DNA of 64,000 bases from Liriodendron chinense (Eukaryota > Streptophyta > Magnoliopsida > Magnoliales > Magnoliaceae). Below the pieces are notes generated by a model. It had not been told where the DNA came from. It saw only the letters and a list, made by a program, of their open reading frames with translations, and searched no databases. The stretch is taken from assembly GCA_003013855.2 (NCBI GenBank), contig ML058586.1:4082196-4146195 (forward strand), read 5' to 3'. Of the stretch, positions 12,297 through 22,224 are shown piece after piece (position 1 is the stretch's first letter; each line of letters opens with the position of its first letter). A program made the position numbers and the translations under genes.

Positions 12297-13071
12297 CTCG
12301 AGAGTCCAGGGAGGGCAGTGCTCGAGAGCTTCTATCCACCCACACCCAGAGCCCACGAGCGAGGGGGGGCAGTGCCCGAGAGCCTAGTGCCTGACAAACT
12401 CGGGAGGGCAATGCTCGGGAGCCCCTATCCGCTATGGAGGGGGGGATTGTTGGGTTTGTCCCACATCGGTTAGAGGCTGGAAAGATTACTGGGCTATATA
12501 TTGAGAAGAGGCCCCTTAACAATGACTAGTAATTTTGAGGTGGAACCGGCCCAACGGCATTTCCTCTTAGCCTCTTTCGTCGGAAAAAGCCGACAAGATG
12601 TGAACTGGGATACCATTGAGGACACGTTTGATAACATGTTTGAACTAATTGTTAACGTGTTAGCTCCTAATGCTCCAAATAAATAAAATTAGTTTAAGCT
12701 TGAATTGTCTGAATTTTGAACTTAGTCAAATATTGTTGTAACGGTTGCTTTTTATTATTATTATTATTATTATTTTTTCTCTCTCTTTGAATGAGTTTAT
12801 ATATAGCAATGAAACCCGATGGTCTTGTTTGGATCATTTTATACTCTCTAAACATCTTATATGGTATGAGACATTTACAAGAGTTTATCTTTTTCGAACC
12901 TACCTGTTGGGTTTATCTTTCTTGTCTGATCTCCTCTAAACATCTTACGCTAATCACTTCAATTAGTACGATTTAACTAGAGTTAGATGGGGTTTATTGG
13001 GGTTTTACATGAATAATTGTATAAACGAGTAGATGTTTTGGTAATTATAAAAAAAAAAGAATTCTAATGAC

Positions 13072-13114
<43 letters not shown>

Positions 13115-13706
13115 ATTTCTCCTCTCCTCTTGCTTGAGTGGTGTTTGGCATTGAAAATTCCATTCCAAACCACCATGATCTCCATGATTTTCTCCTCTCA
13201 CTCTCTGTTCTGCTCATATCCCTGATTTTCCAATTTTCATTAATTCAATTGGGTAGGGTTACATAAGATGGTATATATCTCATTTAAGCATGAACATCAC
13301 AATTTATAATTTTTTTCTTCATTTGATTCAGGGAATTATCGAAGAAGAGAAAGTGGATTCGTTCAATCTTCCTTATTACACACCTTCTGTTCGAGAACTA
13401 ACAACTGTGATTGAAACTGAGGGATCATTCCATCTAGATCAGCTGCAAGTCATCGAAATAAATTGGGATCCTAACGACAATGACAATAAAAAAGGCATTG
13501 TGTTTGATAACCTTATGAGCGGGCAGACTCTGGCTAAGATCGTAAGAGCTGCAACTGAATCCATGCTCGCAAGTCACTTTGGAGAGACAATATTAGACGA
13601 TTTGTACAAGAGGTATGGAGAGAATGTAGCCGAACACCTTACCAAAGAGAAGACCAAGCATGTTAGTCTGACCATTTCTATGACCAAGAAATGGATGGAG
13701 ATCTAA
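615..13706 (+). CDS. SABATH carboxyl methyltransferase, exons 3 and 4 only (5' part not visible)
   Basis: SAM-dependent carboxyl methyltransferase of the SABATH family (salicylate, benzoate, jasmonate and similar acids). Visible exons: 615-887 (91 codons, AG before 615, GT at 888) and 13332-13706 (124 codons plus TAA, AG at 13330-13331). Both are open and match exons 3 and 4 of the complete neighbour at 24184-29146 in length, phase and sequence. Conserved stretches include LNKGNIY, AYLEQFQRDF, MVLTLMGRRSPDPSS and EEEKVDSFNLP. The exons with the SAM-binding motif and the substrate Met-Trp pair (exons 1-2) are not in 1-614; they may lie beyond the window edge or be lost. Intron 3 is about 12.4 kb, against 2.75 kb in the neighbour, because of nested transposons. 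No frameshift or stop is seen in the two exons, so the gene could be functional if the 5' part exists; otherwise it is a fragment. Confidence 0.85.
888..1540. other. Start of intron 3 of the first SABATH gene, with microsatellites
   Basis: Intronic sequence without recognisable genes. It holds a (CT)n run at about 1163-1199 and a T-rich run at about 1470-1502. Confidence 0.6.
1541..1840. mobile_element. MITE with GGCCC-GTTTG terminal inverted repeats
   Basis: The left end GGCCCGTTTGTTAAGTGGGA and the right end (reverse complement GGCCCTGTTTGATAAGCAAG) form imperfect inverted repeats of about 26 bp around A/T-rich non-coding DNA. The GGCCTGTTTG-type end is common in plant hAT and PIF/Harbinger MITEs. 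I found no convincing target duplication, so the superfamily is open. Confidence 0.45.
2324..3781 (+). mobile_element. Tandem TRIM retrotransposon: three LTRs, two internal domains
   Basis: Terminal-repeat retrotransposon in miniature. Three LTR copies, about 109-116 bp each, start TGTTGGG and end CCCAACA or CCAACA: 2324-2439, 2657-2765 and 3673-3781. Each of the first two is followed by a tRNA-Met primer site (TGGTATCAAAGC near 2442, TGGTATCAGAGC near 2768), and the second and third are preceded by a G-rich polypurine tract. The 5-bp target duplication CAACA lies at 2319-2323 and 3782-3786. The internal domain is non-coding and made of repeated G-rich blocks of the AGGGCAGTGCTCGAGAG type. 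The second internal domain is split by the solo LTR 2821-3505. No protein is encoded, so movement would need another element's enzymes. Confidence 0.85.
2821..3505 (+). mobile_element. Solo LTR (family A) with GCGAG target duplication
   Basis: A 685-bp TG...CA sequence (starts TGATGTAGAATGGGTC, ends CTCCCTGCGTCA), flanked exactly by GCGAG at 2816-2820 and 3506-3510. It interrupts the second internal domain of the tandem TRIM. It is related to 26829-27571 (same GATCCG-GACC, AGTAAGTTTTAATTC and GGTGATCGACCT blocks). No primer site or internal domain follows, so it is a solo LTR left by recombination between two LTRs. Confidence 0.85.
5518..5524 (+). promoter_or_regulatory. TATA box of the 5' LTR
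   Basis: TATAAAA within GGCTATAAAAGCCC, followed about 30 bp later by CTCTTCAGAAAACG and then a long GA-rich leader. This layout fits a plant RNA polymerase II core promoter at the U3/R boundary. An identical copy is at 9930-9936 in the 3' LTR. Confidence 0.65.
6490..6740 (+). repeat. GCATGGTTGATTTG minisatellite inside the LTR
   Basis: Seven copies of the 14-bp core GCATGGTTGATTTG occur in about 250 bp, arranged as two larger imperfect blocks that share TGTACCGGTTAGGTGAGCAT and CCTAATGTTCAGTGGCA. The same array is present in the 3' LTR at about 10912-11165. Confidence 0.85.
7258..8266 (+). other. Internal domain of the LARD-like element
   Basis: 1,009 bp, non-coding. The tRNA-Met primer site starts at 7261. 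Two copies of a pre-LTR module occur near the 3' end: CTCGAGGACGAGATTC followed by AAGGGGGGTAGATTGTAAG at about 8083-8119, and TTTCGAGGACGAAATTC followed by AAGGGTGGTAGAATGTAAT at about 8232-8272. Only the second abuts the present 3' LTR. Confidence 0.85.
8267..11678 (+). repeat. 3' LTR of the LARD-like element
   Basis: 3,412 bp, nearly identical to 3853-7257. The length differences are mainly in the (GA)n tract, an A-run near 9490, a 4-bp ATTA deletion near 10502 and single-base indels. Confidence 0.9.
12099..12555 (+). mobile_element. Second TRIM retrotransposon, with a 30-G run
   Basis: Same family as 2324-3781: left LTR about 12099-12207 (first bases TATTGGG, the expected TG is mutated), primer site TGGTATCAGAGCT at 12210, right LTR about 12448-12555. 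The internal domain has expanded a 7-G run seen in the sister copy to 30 G (12262-12291). It lies in the LINE. A clean target duplication was not found, and the terminal bases look eroded. Confidence 0.75.
12643..13331. other. End of intron 3 of the first SABATH gene
   Basis: A/T-rich intron DNA with a TTA-repeat near 12752-12772, a (GA)n tract at about 13075-13112 and a normal pyrimidine-rich stretch before the acceptor AG at 13330-13331. No other gene is seen. Confidence 0.6.
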
Positions 13707-14732
13707 ATTTGATGTATGGTTAAGATTACTAAATAGGGATCCACACATATTAAAAGCCCCAATGGTACCGTAACAATGTTTACCCAAAGGAAGTGAGGTA
13801 TTATGTTATAAGTAGCCACCAAGGATGAGGTATTATGTTACAAGAAGCTTCTTTAGAGTGTGGTATTATTTTATAAGAAGCCAGCAAGGATGAGATATTT
13901 TGTAATAAGCAGCCTCTTTAGAGAGGTATTATGTTATAAGCAGTCACTTCCTTAAAATAATAATAATAAAAAAAGCAGCTACTTCTTGGCGGCATACATA
14001 GGTTTTTAATTCTGAAAGTTAAAGGTAGAGTCCATTTTCCAATAATGTGAACCATTGCACTATTTTGTGCTACTGCCATAGCAGGTGTATGGTGGAAAGC
14101 GAGAGAACGAGATCAGTGTTTTGTTCCTCTAAGATAAACCTTGAATCCATGAGGAATGTTAATCCATAAATGTAAAAAATAGAATTTATAAAAGAGAAAT
14201 TATTTTTGAAAAATAATAAATAAATTTTGAATTCACATGACTTACTATGGATGCGCGCATGTGGGCCCAGTGTTTCTTTTTTATTTGTTTCTTTGGACTA
14301 TATTTTGGGTGGGGCGTGCAGTTGTGATGATTTATTTATTTGACCTTGGTTTACCTTGGTTGTGTAATGCCTTTCCAAGGACGACAAAATGACATTCTCG
14401 GCCTTGATATGTTTGACAGAGTCACCATAAGCGGAAAAAGGCCTTAAAATCCACAGTCGGCCAGAACTCGTGAAACTACCTTAATGACGAAGGTATCTTC
14501 GGAATACCCTGGTCTTTAAAATGACTCCTAATTTGATAAGCTTGGTCTACATCGCGGATTCTGGATAAAAGGCATCGGTTATGAAAAGGGAAGATGGTAG
14601 GCACCCCCTTACTAGTCAAAAAGTACAAAAGCATCTTTAGTTTCTAACATCATTAATATTCACCTCTCAAGTCTGGTTAGAGCAATATAAAGTTGGTTTG
14701 TTAAAAAAAAAAAGAAGTCTGATTGGTCCCCC
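13707..14732. other. 3' flank of the first SABATH gene, with a short degenerate tandem repeat
   Basis: At about 13795-13950, GAGGTATTATGTTATAAG plus AAGCAGCC-type units recur five times with variation; this may lie in the 3' untranslated region. The rest, to 14732, shows no gene or recognisable element. Confidence 0.5.
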
Positions 14733-15645
14733 TCACATCCATCGTCCATCATGTGGGGCCAACCTCTAACGTAGACCATTCATTGTGTGGGCCCCACCTT
14801 TGACGTGCATTGTCCATCATGTGGAGCCCACTTTGGTTGTGGGGCATTCATCATTAGGGGCCAACCTTTAATGTGCACCGTCCATTATGTAGGGCCCACT
14901 TTTGATGTTAGTCATCCATCATGTGGGGCCCACCATCAATATTATTGTCCATCATGTGGGGCCCACCCTCAATATCCATCACCCATCGTGTGGAACCTAC
15001 CTTTGATGTGGATTGTCCAACATGTGTGCCCCACCCCTGATTTGTTGCCATATCCATCATTTGGGGCCAACCTTCGATAGTCATCATTAGGTTTGACCTT
15101 TGATGTTGATTATCCATTATGTGGGGACCACCTAGATGTAGATTGTCCATTATGTGGGGCCCACCATTATTAATTGCCTATCATGTGCATCCCACCTTTC
15201 ATATGGACTGTCCATCATGTGGGCTCCTCCTTCAACGTGGGTTGCCCATTATGTTGGGCTTGCCTTGGATGTGGGATATTCATCATTAGGGGGTGACTTT
15301 TGACGTGGGTTGTCCATCATGTGGGGCCACCTCGATGTGGGTTGTCCATCATGTGGGGCCCACTTCAATGTTTATTGTCCATCATATGGAGCTTATCATT
15401 GATATGGACCGTCCATCGTGTGGGCCCCACCTTTGAAGTGAGTTGTTTATTATATCTGCCCATTTTGGATATGGGCTATTTATCATTAGGGGCCCACCTT
15501 TGATGTAGACCATCCATTATGTGGGCCCATGTAAATATGGATGATCCATCATGTGGGGCCCATCTTTGATATGGATCGTTCAATGTGTGGGCCCTACCTT
15601 CGATGTGGACGTACAGTCCATCATGTGGGGCCTCCTTTGATATTT
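14733..15645. repeat. Minisatellite of about 34 bp rich in GTGGGGCCCAC sites
   Basis: About 27 diverged units of the form GTCCATCATGTGGGGCCCAC plus CTTTGATGTGGATT in tandem. At least four units keep GTGGGGCCCAC exactly (near 14931, 14957, 15148 and 15351) and two carry GTGGGCCCCAC (near 14787 and 15419). These match the consensus sites of plant TCP transcription factors (GTGGGNCCCAC). A (GA)n run follows at about 15647-15671. Confidence 0.85.
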
Positions 15646-15969
15646 AGAGAGAGAGAGAGAGAGAGAGAGAAAGTGTATGAGTGAGATAGAGAAATAGAGA
15701 TGTGAAGAGTTAAAATGCTAGTGAAGAAGAAAGCTTTATATTGGGATTCCTTTTACAGCTGGGAGGGAGGTAAACCTTATACTTTTTATTTCTCTTATAT
15801 CTACGTGAAAAAGAAAGCTCTATGTTGCTGCCCGTGGAGTAAGCATATGTCTTGTTGAACTATGTAAGTCGTTGTTCCTTTTATCTCTGTTTTGGTTTGG
15901 TCTTTTTGACCTTGTTTTGTTGAGTTAGTAAACACACCCCATTGTTGGTACACCCACCCCCACTGTTAG

Positions 15970-16485
15970 TGGCACAGCGTAGACGGGTGAGGGATCAATC
16001 ACCGTCTCTCCACTCGGATAACTACCCCGAATCCACGGAGCTACCAGGAATCCTCAACCGATCTTCTTCGAATCCACGAAGGAACACTCAAATGCACGAG
16101 CAAAACGAGTAAAAAATTCAATGATTTTATTAATCAAAAGGGTTACCTCCCTAAAACGAGTTAAACATCCTTTAAATAGAAGAAAACAACCCTAAGAAAC
16201 CCTAAAACGTGTTAGAAAAGAATCCTAAATAAACTAGGAAAGAATCACAAAAATCGGAAAGAAATCGGAAAGTTCGCGCATCTATTCACGCATGGTCGGG
16301 CGCCCGGCGAAGAGTGCTCGGGCGCCCGCTGACTTAAAAAACAGTCCAGCGAACAAATTGTAAAATCTGGCGAATTTCGGGCACTAGGTGAAAAGTGGTC
16401 AAGCGCCCGACGTTTACGACGGCTCAAAACCATCTGAAAAACAGTCGGGAAATCCAATTACTCTTAGTAAAGTAAGAAGAGCCTG
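15970..16485 (-). mobile_element. LTR of family A, minus strand, with GGGCGCCCG words
   Basis: The left end (GGCACAGCGTAGACGGGTGA, then GATCAATCACCGTCTC) is the reverse complement of the right end of 2821-3505, and AAATAGAAGAAAACAACCCT matches its reversed middle. Near 16280-16420 it carries several GGGCGCCCG words in the position where 1-402 has TCGACC words. Both boundaries are approximate. No target duplication was found. Confidence 0.5.
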
Positions 16486-18190
16486 ATGAGAGGGACCCAT
16501 AATATGCTTTTTTGTCCGGAGCGGATGGTGATCCATCGATCTCACCACTATGGATGGGTGATATCCTGGTAAGCCCAATGTAATTATAAGTTGGCCGTCA
16601 GTATAATGGGGTGCTCAGAGGTTTTTTAGCTGTGGAGGGTACCAATATGTTGGTGGTGCTTTACATGTACAGTGAACATGCCATGAACAAAACTACTCAT
16701 CAACCACCACCTATTCCTTTGGATAGCTGGACGTTTCTTAAGTAGCAGTTTTCTGATGAAGTGGGAAGAGTGTGATGGGTGTTGTAACCTCAGAAGACAT
16801 ACACATGCCATATGCATATTATCTGCTGGGATAGTGCCTAAGAAGCGCATGCTATCTGCTGGGATAGTGGCCGAGCAAGGTAGTGGTTGAGCACATGTTA
16901 TCTATGACCAGGTGAGGTGGTGGCCGAGCTCATGCTATCATTTAAATAAGGCTAGCGGCGGAGCAAGGTATGCAAATGGTTGAAGAAGAGAAAGAGTCTA
17001 TTGAACAATCACAATAACAAATGAGTAAAGGAGGACATTTGGATGCTTATTTTCTCTCTAGGAAAGCCTATCAATTATGAAAGAAATCAACATAACAAGT
17101 TGTATAAAGCAAATTAAATCGAATCGAACTTATCTATTAGCATCTCTTAGCATATCTTTAGCGTAATTGATTATTTAAGAGTAGCGGTAATCTTTATCTG
17201 TAATTTAAGTCTATACTCATATGCTGAATGGCACAATTTCAATACAAAAATAATTCTCTTTTAAAAGAAATATTTTGGCATTAATCATTGTAGTTGATTG
17301 TAAGTTGTTTTATTTATTTATTTATTTATGAAAAGTCTTTTCTCAAGGAAGCCTCCACCCTTCAATAATCGCATAATCGTTTTAGATAATATCTTGTAAG
17401 TGGCCAAATAAGCGACCAATCTCCTCACATCTTGGTCATTTACTAACGAGTTCGACTAATCAACTTATTTTGGCGCTTGGGTTAAAGTTGATTAGTTGGA
17501 ATCAAGCTGCACCATGGATTCTAGCGCACCCGCGTGCATGCACACAAGTGGCAAAAAATTAAGCCAATAGTTAATTGAGGGCCAATAATGGGAGTTACCT
17601 ATACTTTGTTTTTTGTCACAAGCGGATAGTCCGAAGGTCCATCGGACTCACCATCGTGGATGGTTGATATCCTCGTAAACCAGGCAGTCCACCTCTTACG
17701 TGCTTCTTGCCAGCTGCCTGGATTTCTGACGTCCTTTTTTTATTCCTGACGTCTTGTGTTTCGTCAGTACAGGCTCCACATGTGAGATGCGTGTCTTGTG
17801 TTTCGTCAGTACAGGCTCCTCATGTGAGATGCGTGTGAAAGACTACACAAACGACACGAGTTAGACAATGCACATCATTATCAGAGTAGTTAACTCGCCA
17901 AGGCTCATACGTTGAATTGAATATGTTAAGACTTTTTTTTTTTTTTAATAAAAATTCCTAATTACTGTAGAATTTACATTTATATTCTCAACAAGCCACC
18001 TCATTAAAAGGTTTAATCATCATTTCTCTTTCTTCCGTTGAATTTTTAATGGCCGTTGGCTATGTTTTATTTATTTATTATTATTATATATATATATTTT
18101 TTAAGGTTATAACACACAACTTATTGTTAGTACACACACCCCCACTGTTTGGTCACACCGCAGTGTTAGCCACCCCAATGAAGACCTAAG
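16486..18190. other. Gene-poor intergenic DNA with small repeats
   Basis: Two diverged copies of a segment ending GGATGGTTGATATCCT-GTAA (about 16495-16600 and 17590-17700). A 42-bp direct duplication (GTCTTGTGTTTCGTCAGTAC...) lies at about 17752-17835. At 18105-18170 and 15929-15970 there are copies of ACACACCCCCACTGTT, a sequence also found near SINE 3' ends elsewhere in the window. No gene recognised. Confidence 0.5.
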
Positions 18191-19240
18191 TGTTGGCTGT
18201 GCATGCTGGTTGGGTAGGCCCCACCATAGTGTTTATATAAAATCTAACCCACCAGTGCCACCACCAAGTGTGTCCAGTGTTAGGCCAAGGGCCGAAAAAT
18301 CACCCCCATCTGTGACTCGTGTGAACCTCATGATTGGAAATAGTATTCACAGCAAATATTGCCTTCCAAACTGTTGTCCTTGCTATGGACCGCCTGAATC
18401 ATGTATGGGTCTGATTTTTTAAGTCCAGCTTAAATTTTGGTATGTTACAAATGATTAAAGCCGAATATTTCAGGTAATCCTCATGGTGGACCCTGTAGAA
18501 ATTAAAGGTGGACGTTTTTGTCCCTAACAGTTTTCTTTGGGGTGCCACCTTGATCACAAGCCATCCTATAATATTTTGGCTCTAAGCTTAAGCTGGGAAT
18601 ATTCATCTAATGGTCAGAACAGATTACACATACACATTACACAGTGGGCCCTGCCAAAAATCGACTCCCGGGTTCCTTCTCCAACCGAATAGTAAAATTA
18701 TTTAGAAAAGAAAATTTTACAAAGAATTTCCTAATTAACCTCACTAGTAGTATCGTCCCGCTTATTTCAGTTAGATTTTTCTGACCGCCGGTTAGGCTTA
18801 TGTGTGAGTAAATGGGTCGGCTGCTTGGGTGGGCCCCACTGTCATGTTTATTTTAATCTATCCTAAAAATCACTCCCATATATATGTGATTCGGATGGAT
18901 TAGATGATTGGAAAAAGTTTAGACGGCAATGACAACGCTCCAAACTGTTTTCCATGGTATGGCACACCTGAATGGCAGATGAGTGCGATTTTTAAGCCTC
19001 AAGTCGAAATATTTGTGTGCCATCTAATGATTTGAGTGGATTTCATAGAATCACCACAGTAGGCCTATAAAAATCAAGGGTGGACGTCTTCTTTCCTATA
19101 TGTTTTCTTTGATGTGGCCCACCTGAATCACAAGTCATCCAAACTTTTATATGGCCCACAATATGGTTGGCCCCACAAAAGATCAAAACTGCAGTGCCAC
19201 CGAAAATAGAAGTCCCATGCATCCCTTTGTAACTGTGCAG
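18191..19240. repeat. Diverged MITE-like copies (GGCCCCACC...CATAGTG type)
   Basis: Two degenerate copies (about 18191-18680 and 18795-19240) share GGCCCCACYRTSRTGTTTAT, CCAAACTGTT and the TGGTGGACCCT or GTGGCCCACCTGAAT blocks; a third partial copy follows at about 19425-19860. They resemble the palindromic MITE family seen at 48270-49252. Non-coding. Confidence 0.5.
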
Positions 19241-19259
19241 ATGAGTACTAAGAAAAAAC

Positions 19260-19404
19260 AGCTTAGCCGGTGACCCTATCACTTACTGGTAAATTCACAG
19301 GTGTTTCAACACGAGGTCATGGGTTCAAGCACCCATTGTGGTCTAGAGTGTGCGGGCGTGTCTAGAGTGTGCGTGTGATAAAAATTAAAATTAAAAAAAA
19401 AAAA
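19260..19404 (+). mobile_element. tRNA-derived SINE
   Basis: About 145 bp containing a polymerase III B-box-like sequence (GGGTTCAAGCACC at 19321-19333) and ending in an A-rich tail. The flanks AGTACTAAGAAAAAAC (19244-19259) and AGTAGAAGGAAAAAAC (19405-19420) form an imperfect 16-bp target duplication with three mismatches. No coding capacity. Confidence 0.6.
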
Positions 19405-19861
19405 AGTAGAAGGAAAAAACCAACTTGCATGGAACTCGGGCTCTTGATTTTGATGGGGTCCACCATGACGTTTATATGAGAACCACTCCATTCATTAGAT
19501 ATTTAGTATCGTATGATGCCATGAGAAAAAAAAAAAAAAAAAATCAGGCTTATCAAAGGAAACAGTTGGGAGATGGATGCTCACCCTTGATTTTACACGG
19601 CCCATTATATGAAATTCACTCCAATCATTACATTCCACACAAACAGTTAGGTCTGTGTAAAAAAATTATATCCACCTATGATTCATGGGGGATAAACTAA
19701 TGGAAACAGTTTGGAGAGCAAAAGTTATCCCTTACACTGTTTCCAATCATGTGGCCCACTCGAATCATAGATGGGGCTGATTTTTGTGCTCTTGCCCTAA
19801 CATGGGGTGACACAAGGGGAATTTTATATGCAAATCACGATGGGGCCCACCTGAGCTACTC

Positions 19862-21514
19862 ACCCGCTTGCTTTCGTGTCAACGGTTAGGGAAGGCAGTG
19901 GAATGATGATTATGTTAATTAATGATGTAGGTAGCTTTTTTAAAACCATTTTGAAAGTGGTAGGAGGTTTTAATGCAATATTAATTAGGCAGTTTTTTGA
20001 AAAATTCCTACACATTTGTAGAGAACATGGCTTCTGATATTAATGGGCCCGCCGTGGTAATTAAAACAAAAACAAAAAAAAAACAAAAAAAAAAAAAACC
20101 ATGAGCACCAAGCACAAGTTTGGTGCCTAGATTTTATTAAGGATCATGGTATAAATATTATTAAGAAAGTTTGGTAGGATCTTTAAAGTAAAATAGATTA
20201 ATGGATGAAAAGCAAATTGAGTGCGCGAGGGTGACTATGGTGTAATTTTCTAATACCCGAAAATACGGAGGCACAGAAAGCTTAATGCGGAAAAGTTCAC
20301 ATCATGGCTTATATCCAGTACCAAAAGAGTAGCAGCTTTTCGTTGAATATGTGACCAAGCAGAAAGTTTGTCTAAGATCCAAGTTATTAGCAGGTGGCTA
20401 AAATAAAAATAAAAAAAGGTCTAGTCTCCCCCTTATATTTGTTTTTTTATTCTGAAATAAATTTGATGGTAGCGTCCATTTAAATAATTTCCCACTAGAT
20501 TACCGAACCATTAAAAAAAATCCCCTACTTGATTACTGAATCCTCTATCCTCGTTTCTAAGGATCCTGCACAGGAATAAAATAGTTCTCTTTGAGAGGTT
20601 AAGGTGATCTAGTCTTCCCTTGTATTTGTTTATTTTTTTTATAGATTCATTGGGTGGTACCGTCCAATTAATATAACAAAAGAGAGACGAGGTAAACGCG
20701 ATGCAATTATTTGGGCATTTGCCTGTCAGCTACCGTAAAAAAAAGGGCACACGTGGGAGAGATCCAAGCCTTTCGTGAGGTGGGTCCTAGCTCAAAAGGA
20801 TTCTTGTCCAAATAGTCAGGTGGATTATCAGTAGATGAACAACTCGTGAGAGGATGGGTTTCGATCGAACGCGTTGCCATCCATGTCATCCAACCTCTTT
20901 CGGCTCACGGGCCCACATCACGTGAAGTTCATATGGCCTCGGAGGAAATAAGCATTGTGTATCTGTAAGTACGGGAAAAAGTTCACGAGAAAAACGCAAG
21001 ACAAATATCCTTACTCGGATGCTGCAAACGTCACCTGCCTCATGTTTTTCACACTCTTATACAGTATCAGCTCACCGTTGATGACCATGGGATGATCATC
21101 TTTCCGCTCTCTGTCGTTTCCCAAGGGATGATATTTAACACGGATGTTGATTGTGTGGCTAGGATCATCTGATAGGATGTTTTGAATTCTCATGTCACCA
21201 TTGTTGTGATTAATGCTTTTGGTTAGTACCTTTTCATAATTGTTTTTTCAAGGTAAGAAATATTATCTTACCTATCAACTACTTTTCCATAATTGGGTTT
21301 TGTTTTTTTTTGTAATTTTTTTTTTTTCGCGTTTCCCTTCTGAAAGAAAGGAAATAAAGCCCACACCCTGGCAATAATTGCTGGTCTATCAACCACATAC
21401 CACCTTGCTATAATTGTTAGCCTTTCAATGACTCAGGGTTCAGGTCGGATCCATACATGTATAGATCAGGTCCTTGGTCCCATCAGGTCAAGTCCAACCT
21501 GACCCAGTTGCCAT
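19862..21514. other. Intergenic DNA, no recognised gene
   Basis: Contains A-rich runs near 20060-20098 and two related stretches (about 20420-20540 and 20610-20660, TCTAGTCTYCCCYTTRTATTTG). I see no coding or mobile element I can name. Confidence 0.5.
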
Positions 21515-21800
21515 ATTTGAGGTTCTAAGGGAAGGAAATCCAGTGGTTGATGGGTTGGCCCGCTCGGAAGTGGAGCTCAATTTAAAAAAGAACTTTTTCA
21601 GATTGGCTAATCTACCACAAGAAATCCGTGGTCTCATCTTCCTCCACAAAATTAATCTTTAGAATTTAGCTACCTGAGAGGTGGTTCAGAAGTCTTTGTG
21701 CAGCTCCCTCCACTATCGAGATGGAAGGGTAGTGTCTTACGATACGTGACCTTAGAATCTTTTTATTTGAGATCCCCCAAATGAGTGTCTATAATTGTCC
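21515..21800 (+). mobile_element. LINE RNase H C-terminal fragment
   Basis: Reads REGNPVVDGLARSEVELNLK, then LPQEIRGLIFL, which matches the usual end of plant LINE RNase H domains (REgNxvADxLAr ... LPxxirgl). 5'-truncated; no catalytic aspartates remain. The 3' part past 21663 is non-coding with A-rich DNA at about 21825-21850. Confidence 0.55.
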
Positions 21801-22224
21801 TGGTTGTGGCCTATTGTGCTTAAAAAAATAAAATATATATATATAAAAAAAGGGGTCCAAGAGCCACAAATCTAGTTAAAACTTGTACCCAAAGGTCATA
21901 TGGAAAGTTGAACATAAAACACATTGGATATCATGAGTAACAACGTGATTTCCAGCATTAATTATCTTACTTAATGAAATTGTATTTTTGACATTAATGT
22001 GTACTTGGTGAAATCCTCAACAATGTTAGTAGGAAGCTTAGTTTGAAAATGGCGTAGGTGGGAATACCTTCGCGTATGTGTGCCCACAAACTCATTCAGA
22101 AAGGTTTGCTAGCCATGAAAGTAAGAAAGTGGTCGCATGAAAAATGAGACAGATTCATGTGCATTTGAAGGTTCATTATTGTTATTATTTTTTTTTGGAT
22201 CTGGCTACGTGACTGATGGGTTGG

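Larger units (their letters stand above)
1904..12642 (-). mobile_element. 5'-truncated LINE (L1 type, RNase H domain) split by three later insertions
   Basis: The poly-T at 1904 is the LINE poly-A tail on the minus strand. The direct repeat AACTAATTGTTAACG at 1889-1903 and 12643-12657 is its target duplication. Removing the insertions at 2324-3781, 3853-11678 and 12099-12555 leaves about 1 kb that reads on the minus strand as a LINE C-terminal region: FWELWLVRNSARF, then KWKGPAVG, SLNVDGS, GGGICRNSSGGVL, SNNRAEIK, VLTDSQVAVRLL. This is the RNase H (RVT_3-like) end of plant L1 ORF2; DGS and the E-D spacing fit its active site. The reading frame runs from DGS straight across the CGATC and CAACA duplications. 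It sits in intron 3 of the first SABATH gene. Confidence 0.85.

Noticed and set aside
12099..12555. 5-bp target duplication for the second TRIM
   Set aside because: CCAAC on the left has no matching copy after the right LTR; the outer bases seem mutated, so no duplication is claimed.
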